Shown here piece after piece: positions 43,997-53,297 of a stretch of DNA of 64,000 nt. The notes below the pieces were generated by a model. That model was not told the origin of the DNA and made no database searches. It worked only from the letters and a program-made list of their open reading frames with translations. Numbering within the stretch: the stretch's first letter is position 1; each line of letters starts with the position of its first letter. The stretch spans positions 421,537-485,536 of the forward strand of contig JAAGOF010000081.1 in NCBI GenBank assembly GCA_010645155.1, written 5' to 3'. A program made the position numbers and the translations under genes. The DNA is from Tigriopus japonicus (taxonomy: Eukaryota; Arthropoda; Copepoda; Harpacticoida; Harpacticidae).

Positions 43997-44154
43997 GCTG
44001 AACGGATATCTCTGATAGAGTATTATGGCTAGGATTGATGGATTGATAGCGTAGAAAAGAATCTCTTATGGCCCCTGGCGTGCGGCCACCGTGCATACAG
44101 CAATCGATCAATTTCTCCAGTGAGGACATTGACCTTCACTCACGCATTGTGTTT

Positions 44155-44385
44155 TCACGTTGCCACTTTTTTTAGGTAGACCCCATTATAGTCATATGAC
44201 CAAGGACATCGTTCAGAAGCCTCCACATGGATTGCCCCTGACACCACTAACGAGGTCTTACTGTTTTTGATTTTCATGGTTGGCCAGAATTCCTCAACTC
44301 GTCCCCCATCATCATTCCGTCCGACCACAGCCCCACCAGCAGAAATTGAGGGTTGTTGTTGTTTTTGTTCTTCACTCTTATTCAT
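44155..44385 (-). pseudogene. Unrecognised gag-like gene, copy 4 fragment
   Basis: From ATG 44385, SISAGGAVVGRNDDGGRVEE is followed by FWPTMKIKNSKTSLVVSGAI and HVEASERCPWSYDYNGVYL. The blocks AGGAVV..ND, EEFWP and VEAS.R also occur in the 34 kb copy. The rest of the gene is missing. Confidence 0.45.
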
Positions 44386-44427
44386 TTTCCAAATGGTACG
44401 TACCCAAGACGTGAGCTTGTTCTTTGT

Positions 44428-44888
44428 CTATTGTTGATGCTCTTCTGGTTGTGGTTGTTCTTCTTTGCTCCTGCTCGAGTCATTGGAGTTAATGGTGATG
44501 ATTTCTTCAATTACTTCAATCGAATCAGAATCAACTAGGATAGCTTCGGGATGGTCTCTGACCTCATGCATGATGGGATATTCCAAGACCGTTGGAATGC
44601 CTCTGCCAATTCGTGGTCGTCTGTCTTCTACCTCTTGGTCAAGTTCATTCGAATTGGAATCAACTGAGAGAGCTTCGGGGTGGTCTCTGACCTCATGCAC
44701 ATTGGGATATTCCAAGACCATTGGAATGCCTCTAGCAATTCGTGGTCGTCTGTCTCCTACCTTTAGGTCAATGCCTTCAACGATAAACGGATTGCCTTCA
44801 CCTTGTTGTAGCCACAAATCATCTTTGTCAGCCTTATCAATGTCTCTGAACTGGATCAATGGTTTCTCTTCGAAATTTCGTTGACTGC
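44428..44888 (-). pseudogene. Acidic repeat ORF, broken upstream by an LTR
   Basis: The frame is open from the LTR border at 44888 to a stop at 44428. It holds two internal repeats (RRPRIARGIPMVLEYPNVHE and RRPRIGRGIPTVLEYPIMHE, each followed by VRDHPEA). It starts with QRNFEEKPLIQFRDID, matching the remnant at 42.0 kb. The SDSIEVIEE motif resembles VDSIEMVVEE of the 769-bp unit. LTR L2 begins exactly where homology to the 42 kb copy stops. Confidence 0.45.
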
Positions 44889-45055
44889 TGTTATGTTATG
44901 GACGTGAGTGACGGACGCACGATGAGTACTCGGTGAAGCGCTTTTGCAAACTGCTTTATTATCGGGAGTTGTGGCATGGATTTAGAAGTATCGTATATAC
45001 AGAGCAAGCATATATGAAGAGTAGGAGAGCACGAGGCATAAGGAATAACACTACA
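44889..45055 (-). repeat. Candidate 3' LTR L2 (167 bp) with polypurine tract
   Basis: Minus-strand termini TGTAGTGTTATTCC...CCATAACATAACA. A TATA-like TATATAC and an AATAAA (about 44961-44966) lie inside in the correct order. The tract GTGGGGGGGA (45056-45065) abuts the start. Its 3' end matches LTR L1 at 33067. It is the 3' LTR of a minus-strand element to the right. Confidence 0.6.
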
Positions 45056-45202
45056 TCCCCCCCACATTAAATGAATACATAATTTAAATATTTGCCCAAG
45101 TAAAACTTTCCGGCGTTGGCACCGCATTGGTAATATCTTCAAAACGATCTTCAACGAGCGGTTGGACGTTGCGGCGAAGTTGGGTGGTGGAACAAAACAC
45201 TG

Positions 45203-45469
45203 TTAACCATTATACCACGGCAAAGCACTACGTGGGCGCTGAAGCTTTGCACAACGCTTATAAACAGCACAGATCACAAGCACCAACACTACCAGGATGA
45301 CAAGTCCCATTTGGGCCGTGCCAATATGGATTTCTACAATGTGGAAACCAGAATTCTGTTCCACGTCATGGGGTTGAGAAATAATCTTTTGAGATGGGCT
45401 TGCTCCCATGATGAACGGTTGAGATGAATGGATCTCACCAAGAAAATTGTTTTTCTCTTTAACGTTCAC
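45203..45469 (-). pseudogene. Envelope-like C-terminal tail with transmembrane segment
   Basis: 88-codon frame with a single strong membrane helix (MGLVILVVLVLVICAVY) followed by a basic cytoplasmic tail (KRCAKLQRPRSALPWYNG). Its place between an upstream break and the polypurine tract plus LTR L2 is where an envelope gene ends in env-bearing LTR elements. The ectodomain is absent. Confidence 0.4.
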
Positions 45470-45571
45470 TTCTTCTTGGAACGATATCCTCTATTCCTGA
45501 CTCCACAGGAATTTGACGCTTTTGGCCACGATCAAACGTAACATCTCTAGGCAAAGGCTTGATGAATATTC

Positions 45572-46116
45572 TGTAGTGATAGGGATGAAAGAGTGGATAC
45601 GAGCTGACTCCAACGATCCAGGTCGAGAAGTAAGCAAGAGTTGCTTCTTGTTGATGATATTTTATTCTTGTTGAAAGCAGTGAAGTACAAGAGATGTTAG
45701 CGAGTGAGGGATAAAGGGCGGATTGAGGAAAAGGAATTGACTCGCTTGTTCAGCGAATTCTACTTATAGTGGTTGGGACCTATTGTTCGTACATTCTAGA
45801 AGGATGTCTAGGGCGAAAACAATACCGGGTGTTAGTTGAGATGCATGCTTAAAATTCAGTACATACAATGTCGGCAACTGAAGGACTCTGTTGGGTTTTA
45901 CCGTCTCATCTGTACTCCATCTGTGGTCGTTGGTGTTCTTCTCCTTGACTTCATCGTAGCCGGATTATTTGCACTGGCTTTTGCACCAGTCCAACTTTTG
46001 ACTCGATCACGCTTTGTAACGAGCTATTGTCCTGTCACCATTTTCGCCGATGTTATTAATGGACTGGCTTTTGCCGCCTCGATGACGATGTCCACTTCGT
46101 CATCCGTTTTGTTACA
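45572..46116 (-). repeat. Candidate 3' LTR L3 of the envelope-bearing element
   Basis: Minus-strand termini TGTAACAAAACGG...CACTACA. Inside are a TATA-like box (ACTATAAGTAG near 45772) and AATAAA near 45660, in U3-R-U5 order. A polypurine-like CGGAAGGGGACAAC (46117-46130) precedes the LTR and the envelope ORF ends just upstream. No second copy is in the window. Confidence 0.45.
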
Positions 46117-46170
46117 GTTGTCCCCTTCCGAAAAGGGTCGCTGCGTCCTCGTAGCCCATATTCGACGATG

Positions 46171-46920
46171 TTATCGGGGGCTTGGTCTGTTGGTCCGATG
46201 ATGATGGGTTGTCGGGAAGCATGGTAGGAGGGGCCGGGCGCGGCGCAGTCTGCGCACGATGAAGATGGCTAGGATTCCTACAACTAAGAAGACTGCGGTA
46301 GTAGAGGAACCTTTTAACATATATGCAGTGTGGTCGTGCCAGGTGGGGTGGTTGTGGGCTTGGTGCGCAGCTTGGGCTAGGTCCGTAAATGGGATCGAGC
46401 GGTGGTGCGGTTGTTCTGTTTTGCGAGCGAGCAACTGTCGGAGGGTATTCTCGGTGATAGGGGTGTCGAGTCGTAGCTCGTTGATCAGCTCCAGCAAGTT
46501 TACAGGTGCTGTTTTTGGCGGATTGACAATGGTCACTTTGGGTCCAATCCATCCAATTCTTGTAGGGGAGATGTAGTAGTCCCTGGTGTTCATCATGCAT
46601 CCATTCAGGAGTATTAGGGAGGTAACTCCCTTAGAGTAGGAGTGCTCGGTGATGGTACCATTTGCACACGTCAGTTTGGCTTTTCCGGGGTGGCGGGAGA
46701 AAACCAAAAAGTTCTCGGTTCCTATTTGGTGAAACTCGACGGGCCGATTGATGGGTTGGAGTTCGAAGATGCAACGCTTTTGTGCTCGGCCCATATCGCT
46801 TTGGTGCAAGGCGTACAGACCGCTGGCGGCGATGGTTGAAGTTTTGATCAGCACGCGAATTTGCGGGCACATGTACAATTGGCGGATCTGAATGCAGGCG
46901 TTGTGTTCTGCTTGGTCCAA
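46171..46920 (-). pseudogene. Envelope glycoprotein remnant, C-terminal part with membrane anchor
   Basis: The frame contains a cysteine-bearing ectodomain (CIQIRQLYMCPQI, KAKLTCANGT, LLNGCMM), a long linker, a membrane helix (STTAVFLVVGILAIFIV) and a basic tail. This cysteine pattern and the terminal anchor resemble envelopes of insect errantiviruses and the baculovirus F group. A frameshift and stop separate it from the upstream piece at 47.1 kb, so it is not functional as it stands. Confidence 0.55.
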
Positions 46921-47071
46921 TTCTTGGTGCCCTTGTTATTGGCAATGAGATAGTGATTGTGGTTGTTGATTCTTATCTCGTGGCCTTGCTTGGTCATGAT
47001 CGGGACGGGGATGTGGCGGTGTAAGGGAAAGGTTTACTTGATTTTGTACACCGGTACTGGTACTACGACCC

Positions 47072-47957
47072 TCAGCTGACCCTCTTGGATGTCAGTGTGG
47101 CACGGTAGTTTGTAGAATAGAAAGCTTCCAGGTCATTCCGGTGGAGGGCAAGTCGTAATGGTCCGTTGGTTTGTGCGGCGATCTTTTTCAGGGCTGCTTG
47201 GATGACTTCAGGGTGAAACAGCTCCAGCGTTATGCTGCCATGCAAGGCTTGGGTCCAGGTGTTCAGTATGATGTGGATGTTGTTGGTGGCTTGCGTTACT
47301 ACGTGTTGGGCTAGGGAGGTAAGAGCTTCTTTTTGTAGAAAGCGTTGTAGCCGGCGCTGCTCTTGTTGGGTTCGGTCTTGGAATGCCATTTCTTGGAGTA
47401 CTAGAGCTTCAATGGTGTCGTTCAGTTGGCGTATATGCTCAGTGTTGGCTCGCATTCGCCGGGCAGCAGTGTCCACGTAATGCAACATGTCGTGCTTGGC
47501 TTCCAGTTCGTCTATTTGCTTGGAAATATGGTGGTGCGTAAAAACAGCGCCTAAGGCTCCTCCTAAGGTGACTAGGCCAGCTGCTATCAAGAGAGCCGCT
47601 CTTCGGGGACGGTTGGAGGGGTGGCTTAGGTGTCGTATCTCCCGTATTTTGCTCAGGCATTCTTCAGTGTTGGAGTAGATCATGCTCACTTGCCTGGCAA
47701 TTGTAGGGTCGTGTACTTCGTTGCTCTCGTTTCCGGTCCTACTGAAGTGGTCCAGTACGCTCTGCATGTGGTAGAGCTGGTCAGCTATGGGAGACAGGTC
47801 TAGACGTCCGATGACGAGAGACGCCGTGGTGTCTGTGGCCACTTGGCCGATTGTCTGAAAGATGGCTGGTTCATTGTGAGGATGCTCGTTGGTGGACACC
47901 GATGGGGAATGAACGATAGCATAGATGGTTAAGCTGAACAGTGTCTTGGTTGCCCTA
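47072..47957 (-). pseudogene. Envelope remnant, N-terminal part with furin site and fusion peptide
   Basis: It shows a basic cleavage site (RPRR) directly followed by a hydrophobic, glycine/alanine-rich stretch (AALLIAAGLVTLGGALGAVF) and then a heptad-like helix (ISKQIDELEAKHDML). This is the class I fusion-protein layout. A hydrophobic segment near 47.93 kb follows an AG acceptor-like site (CCCATTTCTAG), hinting that the mRNA is spliced as in errantivirus env. There is no ATG at the frame start. A stop at 47072 and frame change cut it from the C-terminal part. Confidence 0.55.
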
Positions 47958-48011
47958 GAAATGGGATAACATGGTGGGTGTTATTTAATGATTGGGTTGG
48001 AAATAGGGGCT

Positions 48012-48800
48012 TTACATAAAGGTTGGGTTAGTCGCGGGGCGTGGTACAATTGGGGCACGGAATACTAATGGGTTAGCTAGGTTCGTAAAGCGAATTGGTC
48101 TGGTTGGAATGAAACTTGGCTTGGTGGTGCTGGGCTTCGGTTCCATCCCTGGATGGTGTTGTCGGGTTGTTTCCTTAATCGTTTGGTCCATGGGCTTGGA
48201 TGAGTGGGATGTTGGTTGGCTTTTAAGTCGTGGTCTCTTGTTATCTTGCACGGTGTTGTTTTTCAACGACTCGCTGGTAGTCAGATCGATCATTTCTATT
48301 GTTGCTAGTGTCTCCGATTTTGGGTTGGGTGGCGTCACCACCTTGTCTCTTTTCAGCCGGTTGTTATCTGTTCCTTTTGGACTGGGTATTGTCGCTACTC
48401 CTTCTCTCCGGTGCCGTTCGCTTTTCGTGTCGGGATGTTCAGTGATCAGTCGGGCTATCGGTTGGTCCATAGGGATCCTGATGTCGTTGGTCGACAGGTT
48501 CGCGAGGTACATCCAATCGTGTTGGGGTGATTCGGCGGCTTCTGAGTCTCGGGAGTCAGTGGCCGGCGTTGTTAATGGCCTGTGATATATGGTCATCCCT
48601 TGGTTGGCATACTCGGCGGTGGGTATGATATGAGCGGCGGTGTCAGGCGCTAGAGATATGACGAATGGGATCTGGAGTGCGATTCCGTCTCCTGCTCGGA
48701 GGGTAATGACGTCCTGGGTACGTGCTGTTGCTGGCGCCAAGATGTCTAGCAAGGCAAACGTGTTGGGGCTCTTTCTTGGCCGTGGGTCATCGTTGTTCAC
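48012..48800 (-). CDS. dUTPase-like ORF with disordered tail
   Basis: From ATG near 48800 (MVNNDDPRPRKSPNTFALLD). The first ~130 residues follow a dUTPase-like beta pattern: VITLRAGDGIALQIPFVISL, then AHIIPTAEYANQGMTIYHRP, then WMYLANLSTNDIRIPMDQPI ARLI. The catalytic GVID-type motif is not evident, so enzyme activity is doubtful. A 120-residue Ser/Thr/Pro/Lys-rich tail follows. dUTPase domains occur between integrase and envelope in some retroelements, and this position fits that. The assignment is inferred from pattern only. Confidence 0.4.
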   Translation of the reverse strand: MNNDDPRPRKSPNTFALLDILAPATARTQDVITLRAGDGIALQIPFVISLAPDTAAHIIPTAEYANQGMTIYHRPLTTPATDSRDSEAAESPQHDWMYLANLSTNDIRIPMDQPIARLITEHPDTKSERHRREGVATIPSPKGTDNNRLKRDKVVTPPNPKSETLATIEMIDLTTSESLKNNTVQDNKRPRLKSQPTSHSSKPMDQTIKETTRQHHPGMEPKPSTTKPSFIPTRPIRFTNLANPLVFRAPIVPRPATNPTFM

Positions 48801-49059
48801 CATGGTTATTGTGACTCGGCGGTCGGACCTGGCACGTAGAGACTTACAACGCAATGAGACTTATAGCGCCCATTGCAATGCTTGCAAATTGGGGTGTCAC
48901 AGAGGTGAGGATACCACGGAAATGTTAAACCAAAAAAAATATGTAGTGTTAATCGTATTTGGCATGCTGGGTGGTGCTGGGGGTTTGGGCAGTAGTGGTA
49001 ATGGGTGGGTAATGGTGTGGGGTAATACCCTCCCGCGCAAAAGACGGCTGGTCCCCAGC

Positions 49060-49660
49060 CTACAATAAGGAGACGTGGAAGATGCGATCAGATAAGGAAG
49101 AGGAGAAATCGCTATGAGCCAATGTGGGTTTCTTGGCGTCGGGCTTGCCAGGGGAGAGACTGTCATTGAGGTCGGTGGCCTTTCGCTTGGGGGCTGTCGA
49201 GTCCACGGCCATCTCTTGAGGGGATGTCGAGGTTTCGTTGGGCGAGAAGGCTTTGTCATCATTTGGGATGGAAAGCATCTCATCGTCCACTGGAGGAGGG
49301 GGAGTTTGGGCCTCGGTCAACGAGACTTGGCGGCTAGGGATAGGAGGGGTAGTGGGCGTATCGGGAGTGGGAGCGGGTGTATTTCGGGGATAATACGGGG
49401 GTGTTGGTTCGGGGGCCCATTCAGGGGCTTGGGTTATAACGCGAGTTATGATTTTGGTAGGGGGCGATTTCACTGCCTTCGTTTTTGGCCACGAGAAGGG
49501 TGTTTGGAGTTTGCTGAGCTCCCAAGGATGAGCTTTGGTGAGCCGGTCTTTACTAACCGTCTCAGTGGTAGTGGTGGAGCGCATGCCCTTGCCATGAATG
49601 GTCTTACGGATGACTACCTGTCGGTCGTTGAGGATTTCTTTGACTTGGAATAGTCCGTCC
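49060..49660 (-). pseudogene. Proline-rich ORF with possible integrase-end motif
   Basis: The upstream reading GLFQVKEILNDRQVVIRKTI resembles the chromodomain/SH3-like end of gypsy integrases. It is followed by a 170-residue proline/threonine-rich region (APEPTPPYYPRNTPAPTPDT) and a basic patch (PKRKATDLNDS). The rest of pol is missing. The sequence joins the truncated 769-bp unit at about 49.70 kb. I infer the 3' end of pol plus linker of the envelope-bearing element. Confidence 0.35.
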
Positions 49661-49704
49661 TGAAAGGTAGCAGTTTTTCGGGAAATACCTGACTCTGTCG
49701 GGTC

Positions 49705-50355
49705 TGAGGTTCATTGGTCATCTGGGGGTTCATCTTCTTGCTTACTTGGGGTACTAGGTTGAGGAGTTTGTCTTGACTCATCTTCGACTTGGCCTCGGAT
49801 GTCAGTGTTCCGGATTCTTGTGGGGCGTTTTGGTTAAGTCCGTAGGTACTCAATCAACTTGACCCAAAGGAAAATTGGGAAAGTTATTGTATTAAGCTCC
49901 TGTATTGTTCTTGAAAATCCACGCCACTTCGTGGCTGTTCTTGAAAATTCTGGACAGGAATGGTCCCACCGATTCGGGGTTGTTCTGAATTCTCCTCCAC
50001 CACCATTTCGATGGAGTCAACATCCGAACTAATCCGGATGACTTCGGGTTCTGGTTGTTCTCGAGAATCCGGAACAATCGGAGTGTTGATACACGGTTGG
50101 ATGTCATCTTCTTCCACTGGAATTATATGCTCTATATTTATTCGTAGCCAAAGCTCTTCCTCCTCCTCATCTTCACTGTCCCAGACCGGGACAGATGATG
50201 GGCTATCGACATTTTCATTATTTATTTGAGGCCACATTTCACCATCACTTTCCCAGCCATCCTCAAAATCCATGTCATCAAATTCGATTTCATCGGGTTG
50301 CATACACAACTCTCTTCGGCCAAGGCTGGTCAACTAAATCATAATAAAGTTCACG
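49705..50355 (-). repeat. Dispersed, truncated copy of the 769-bp unit
   Basis: Nearly identical to the array units but cut at both ends. The left border is at TGAGGTTCATTGGTCAT (about 49705), where array units continue with CAGCT. The right border is after AAAGTTCACG (about 50355). It lies 8 kb from the array, same orientation. Confidence 0.9.
49884..50333 (-). CDS. Acidic ORF of the dispersed 769-bp unit
   Basis: 149 codons, with TSLGRRELCM at its start and EEEEELWLRIN in place of EEEEEFWLRIN. The upstream part of the frame is replaced because the unit is truncated 5' of it. The open frame is otherwise the same as in the array. Confidence 0.4.
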   Translation of the reverse strand: MTSLGRRELCMQPDEIEFDDMDFEDGWESDGEMWPQINNENVDSPSSVPVWDSEDEEEEELWLRINIEHIIPVEEDDIQPCINTPIVPDSREQPEPEVIRISSDVDSIEMVVEENSEQPRIGGTIPVQNFQEQPRSGVDFQEQYRSLIQ

Positions 50356-50359
50356 GGAA

Positions 50360-50690
50360 TAATGTTCACTTATCAACAAAAGGATACAAATCAACTTGAT
50401 GGCTATTGTGAGATGTCATCTCTATTTATATTTGTGTTGTTAAGATGATCGAACATAAGGAATTCAGAACAGTTTTGGAGCCACGCTCACTTTCGCTCGC
50501 TCGGATGCAAGCACAGATCATGTAATATGTGTGTGGATGTAACAGGATGACTCTCACTGTGAGTGTCAGGCCAGTCATGGATGTGTCTGAGGTTTAGGGT
50601 TGGCCTAGAGACGTTAGGCCACTCTCCTAATTTACTCTTATTCTAGTGCCTAGTCTAGTAGAAAAAAAAAATCCAAGCGGGATTGAACCT
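50360..50690. other. Spacer without recognised gene
   Basis: Noncoding. A GATTGAACCTGG motif and a 10-A run near 50660-50690 look faintly like a reversed tRNA B box, but no tRNA or SINE body is evident. Confidence 0.4.
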
Positions 50691-50698
50691 GGCAAAAA

Positions 50699-50968
50699 AT
50701 GACGATTGAAGAGATGACCCGTTTTACCCCTGAAGAAATTAGAATGATTGAAAATGAAGAATCAAGAGGCATCAAGGCCCTTTTAATCCAGTTCAAGTGC
50801 ATTACAATGCTGGTTTTAATTTGCTTAATCATATTTAATGTTATAATATTCATTGTTAAAGCATCAGCAATGTCCGATTCATATGTTGACAACTTGATTT
50901 CGTTTCTTCAAGTTCATTTCTATATGACAGACCAACTTGAGGTGAATAAAGGAAAACTTTCAACATAG
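50699..50968 (+). CDS. Small membrane protein ORF, 89 aa
   Basis: ATG at 50699, TAG at 50966. A charged N-terminus (MTIEEMTRFTPEEIRMIENE) is followed by one strong membrane helix (ITMLVLICLIIFNVIIFIVK) and a polar tail. It is convergent with the DNA polymerase B gene that ends at 51201. Small membrane proteins occur in Polintons, so it may belong to that element. An AATAAA lies at its 3' end (about 50943). No family recognised. Confidence 0.4.
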   Translation: MTIEEMTRFTPEEIRMIENEESRGIKALLIQFKCITMLVLICLIIFNVIIFIVKASAMSDSYVDNLISFLQVHFYMTDQLEVNKGKLST

Positions 50969-51200
50969 ACGTACATAGATTTACAATTTATTGATCAACA
51001 ATGACAAACAATAACAATCAATCACAAAATGTACAAATGAGGGAATTGGCTGGAATCTCAACACTACAGTAACGCCTCCTGTCTGACGTCTTGCTCGTGA
51101 TTGTGATGTATCTAATTAGTTGAAGTGATAATTGATCGAAATGGAATTTGGGCTGGTTATTCTATCAGAATATACGAAAGCGTTAACACGTATTTATTTC

Positions 51201-52069
51201 TTATTCGTTCGCTTCACTACCATGGGGGAGTGTGTGAATCCCGCAAGGTAAAACATGACGTTTGTCATCGTAGCTGGAAAAAGCCAACTTGTTGCTACGA
51301 ACAATGTGAATGATGTGATTTTTGATTTGCAAATTGTACTGAGTAACGGACACAAAAGCAAATGTTTGTTATACATCTTTCAAATGAACTGAGGGGAATT
51401 TTAATTTTGGAAGCGCGCGATATACCCTTGCACTTGACCATGTCCCTAGAACCTTCAGTTTCAAAGGAATAGCATTTTGATCGCAAGCCAATGAAACGCT
51501 TAACCAATGTTGACCCTGTTTCAGACTTGAAATACCCCAACCGAGATTTATTCTCCAAACAGGCCAATGGATGATTTGCTTCAAAGTTGGAAGTATCAAG
51601 TATGGGTAAAAGCTTTTCAAATGGGTTTGTGCAAAAAGGAGTAGAGAAAAATAAACTATCTGTGTCTGACATCAACACCTCACATCGCCCATCAAACGCA
51701 TTCACCACATGATCATAATATGAACGATACATGAACTCTTTACTCAGGTCAAGGATGGATAAGCCAATCCCAAAGGCCTGTTTGACCTTGGTCACAGGAG
51801 ACTTTAGGAACACAGCCACCAAAGTAGGTGAGATGATTAAAAAGTTCATAAATCGAGGATAACTGGCGTGCTTTGACAATGCATGTGTAGTATGAGCAAA
51901 CTTAACTGTTAAATATTTATTGGTATTTTCAATAAACTTGCCATAAATACAATTAGCCATTAGTTTAAGGAGTCTCTTTTTAAAATCTGTTGCGGCACTT
52001 TGTCTCATACTCGTACAGTAATCAATGTATAGCTTGAGAAATTTTGATTGTCTAAATTTAACTAATCGA
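51201..52069 (-). pseudogene. Polinton-type DNA polymerase B, palm and C-terminal end
   Basis: Palm motif B region (KRLLKLMANCIYGKFIEN) and motif C (LMSDTDSLFFS) are clear, then KCKGISRASK. In a shifted frame, the C-terminal signature DDKRHVLPCGIHTLPHG ends near the TAA at 51201-51203. This is the replicative protein-primed polymerase of Maverick/Polinton elements. A frameshift near 51.3 kb separates the last part. A 13-T run at 52069-52085 causes the break from the upstream segment. Confidence 0.8.
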
Positions 52070-52315
52070 TGTTTTTTTTTTTTTAATTTTCAACCCCAAT
52101 GTTACGTAAAATTTCAAAGTGGAATAACGAACAACATATTTTTCTCGATCGTAAAAAGTGGCCGAGAGTTTGCTTGATTTTGTTGGTTTTAAATTTAATT
52201 TTTCTCTACATTTGTTTTGATAATTTGAAAGCATACATGGACTTATGGTTATCTTTTCTGGCGCCAGGGGAAAACTTCTATGTGCCTCGTGCAAACTTGA
52301 AGGATACCCCAAGTC
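52070..52315 (-). pseudogene. Polinton-type DNA polymerase B, segment before motif B
   Basis: Reads SSLHEAHRSFPLAPEKITIS and KLSATFYDREKYVVRYSTLK, typical of the region between motifs A and B. It is bounded by the 166-bp MITE upstream and the homopolymer run downstream. Confidence 0.8.
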
Positions 52316-52481
52316 AGGGACCACTGTACGTCAGGACGAATTTCAAAAATACACACTGGGTCCGATCATTGTACTAAAATGTGAGGTTTTTGTAGCAAAT
52401 ATATTGTTCTGTTTAATTTTCATTGTACTAATCGGACCCAATGTGTATTTTGAAAGTAATCCTGGCTTGAGCCATCCTTGT
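52316..52481. mobile_element. 166-bp MITE inside the polymerase gene
   Basis: Arms with core TTTCAAAAATACACACTGGG (52341) and its near-complement ending at about 52455. It is flanked by a perfect 7-bp repeat CCAAGTC (52309-52315 and 52482-52488). Removing the element and one repeat keeps the polymerase frame open, so this is a clean insertion. Confidence 0.8.
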
Positions 52482-53286
52482 CCAAGTCCACCTCAAAAAT
52501 ATAGCCATAATCATCATCATTGCTGAGTTGGTCGAAATTCAGATTTGTAACTTCACTTTCAGACAGGAATGAATACTCACCGATCGGGAGCGATTGGCAT
52601 TGAGCCCATCCATAAAGATTATTGGCATCAATGTAAAGCAAATTATTTCTACGAGAAGGGCTCATTACTAATCGGTTCTCACGCATTTCAGTTTTGGCCT
52701 CAACAAAACTGGTTTCTAAACGCTTAGCCACAAACGAGAATCCTCCCCGAATGTTTTGTGAAAAGAGTAAAAACAAATCAGGATCTCGTATGTAATCGAT
52801 GCTAATGTCCGTCAGTTTCAGCATGCAATCATACGCGTACCCGGGCAAGGAAATGTACAGGCAGGGATCCAACTTAAATTTTTCATGCATGGTCTCCCTG
52901 AAATTGATAAAAACATCAGCCAACAAAGCTGTATCGAGCACCATGTAGAGCATGGTATAGTCCAACATATTTGAGCATGAGAACTCTCGAAAAACTCGAT
53001 TTGCGTGTTCATAATCAGTTTCATTTACTCCCGAATCGGTAAGATGATTGAAAAATTGCTCCTTGGACGGCATCTCTTTAGCATCAAGAAGTACTTCAAT
53101 ACTCGTTGCAAACTCGTAAGGAAAAACACCTTTGCGTAACAACAACTCCCGCTTACTCCTGTCCTGGGCAAAACTCATCTGATCCAAAACGTTAAAGGCC
53201 GCCTTGAATTTTGCCAAATCCTGAACCAACTCAGCCAATGACCCTTGCAAAAACGAAAGAGAGTCCAAGAAAAGAAAGTTGTACAT
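52482..53286 (-). pseudogene. Polinton-type DNA polymerase B, exonuclease to motif A
   Basis: Contains FLDSLSFLQGSLAELVQDL, LPGYAYDCMLKLT and motif A (LLYIDANNLYGWAQCQSLPI). This is the Polinton form in which DANNLYG replaces the DxxSLYP of other B-family polymerases. A one-base frame change near 53.29 kb separates it from the upstream segment. Confidence 0.85.
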
Positions 53287-53297
53287 TTTTAGAGTTC

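Noticed and set aside
48109..49653. Long plus-strand ORFs opposite the dUTPase-like and proline-rich ORFs
   Set aside because: Low-complexity antisense readings without domains; the minus strand has consistent retroelement order.
50660..50690. SINE or tRNA remnant with reversed B box
   Set aside because: Only an isolated GGTTCAATCCC-like match; no A box at the right distance.
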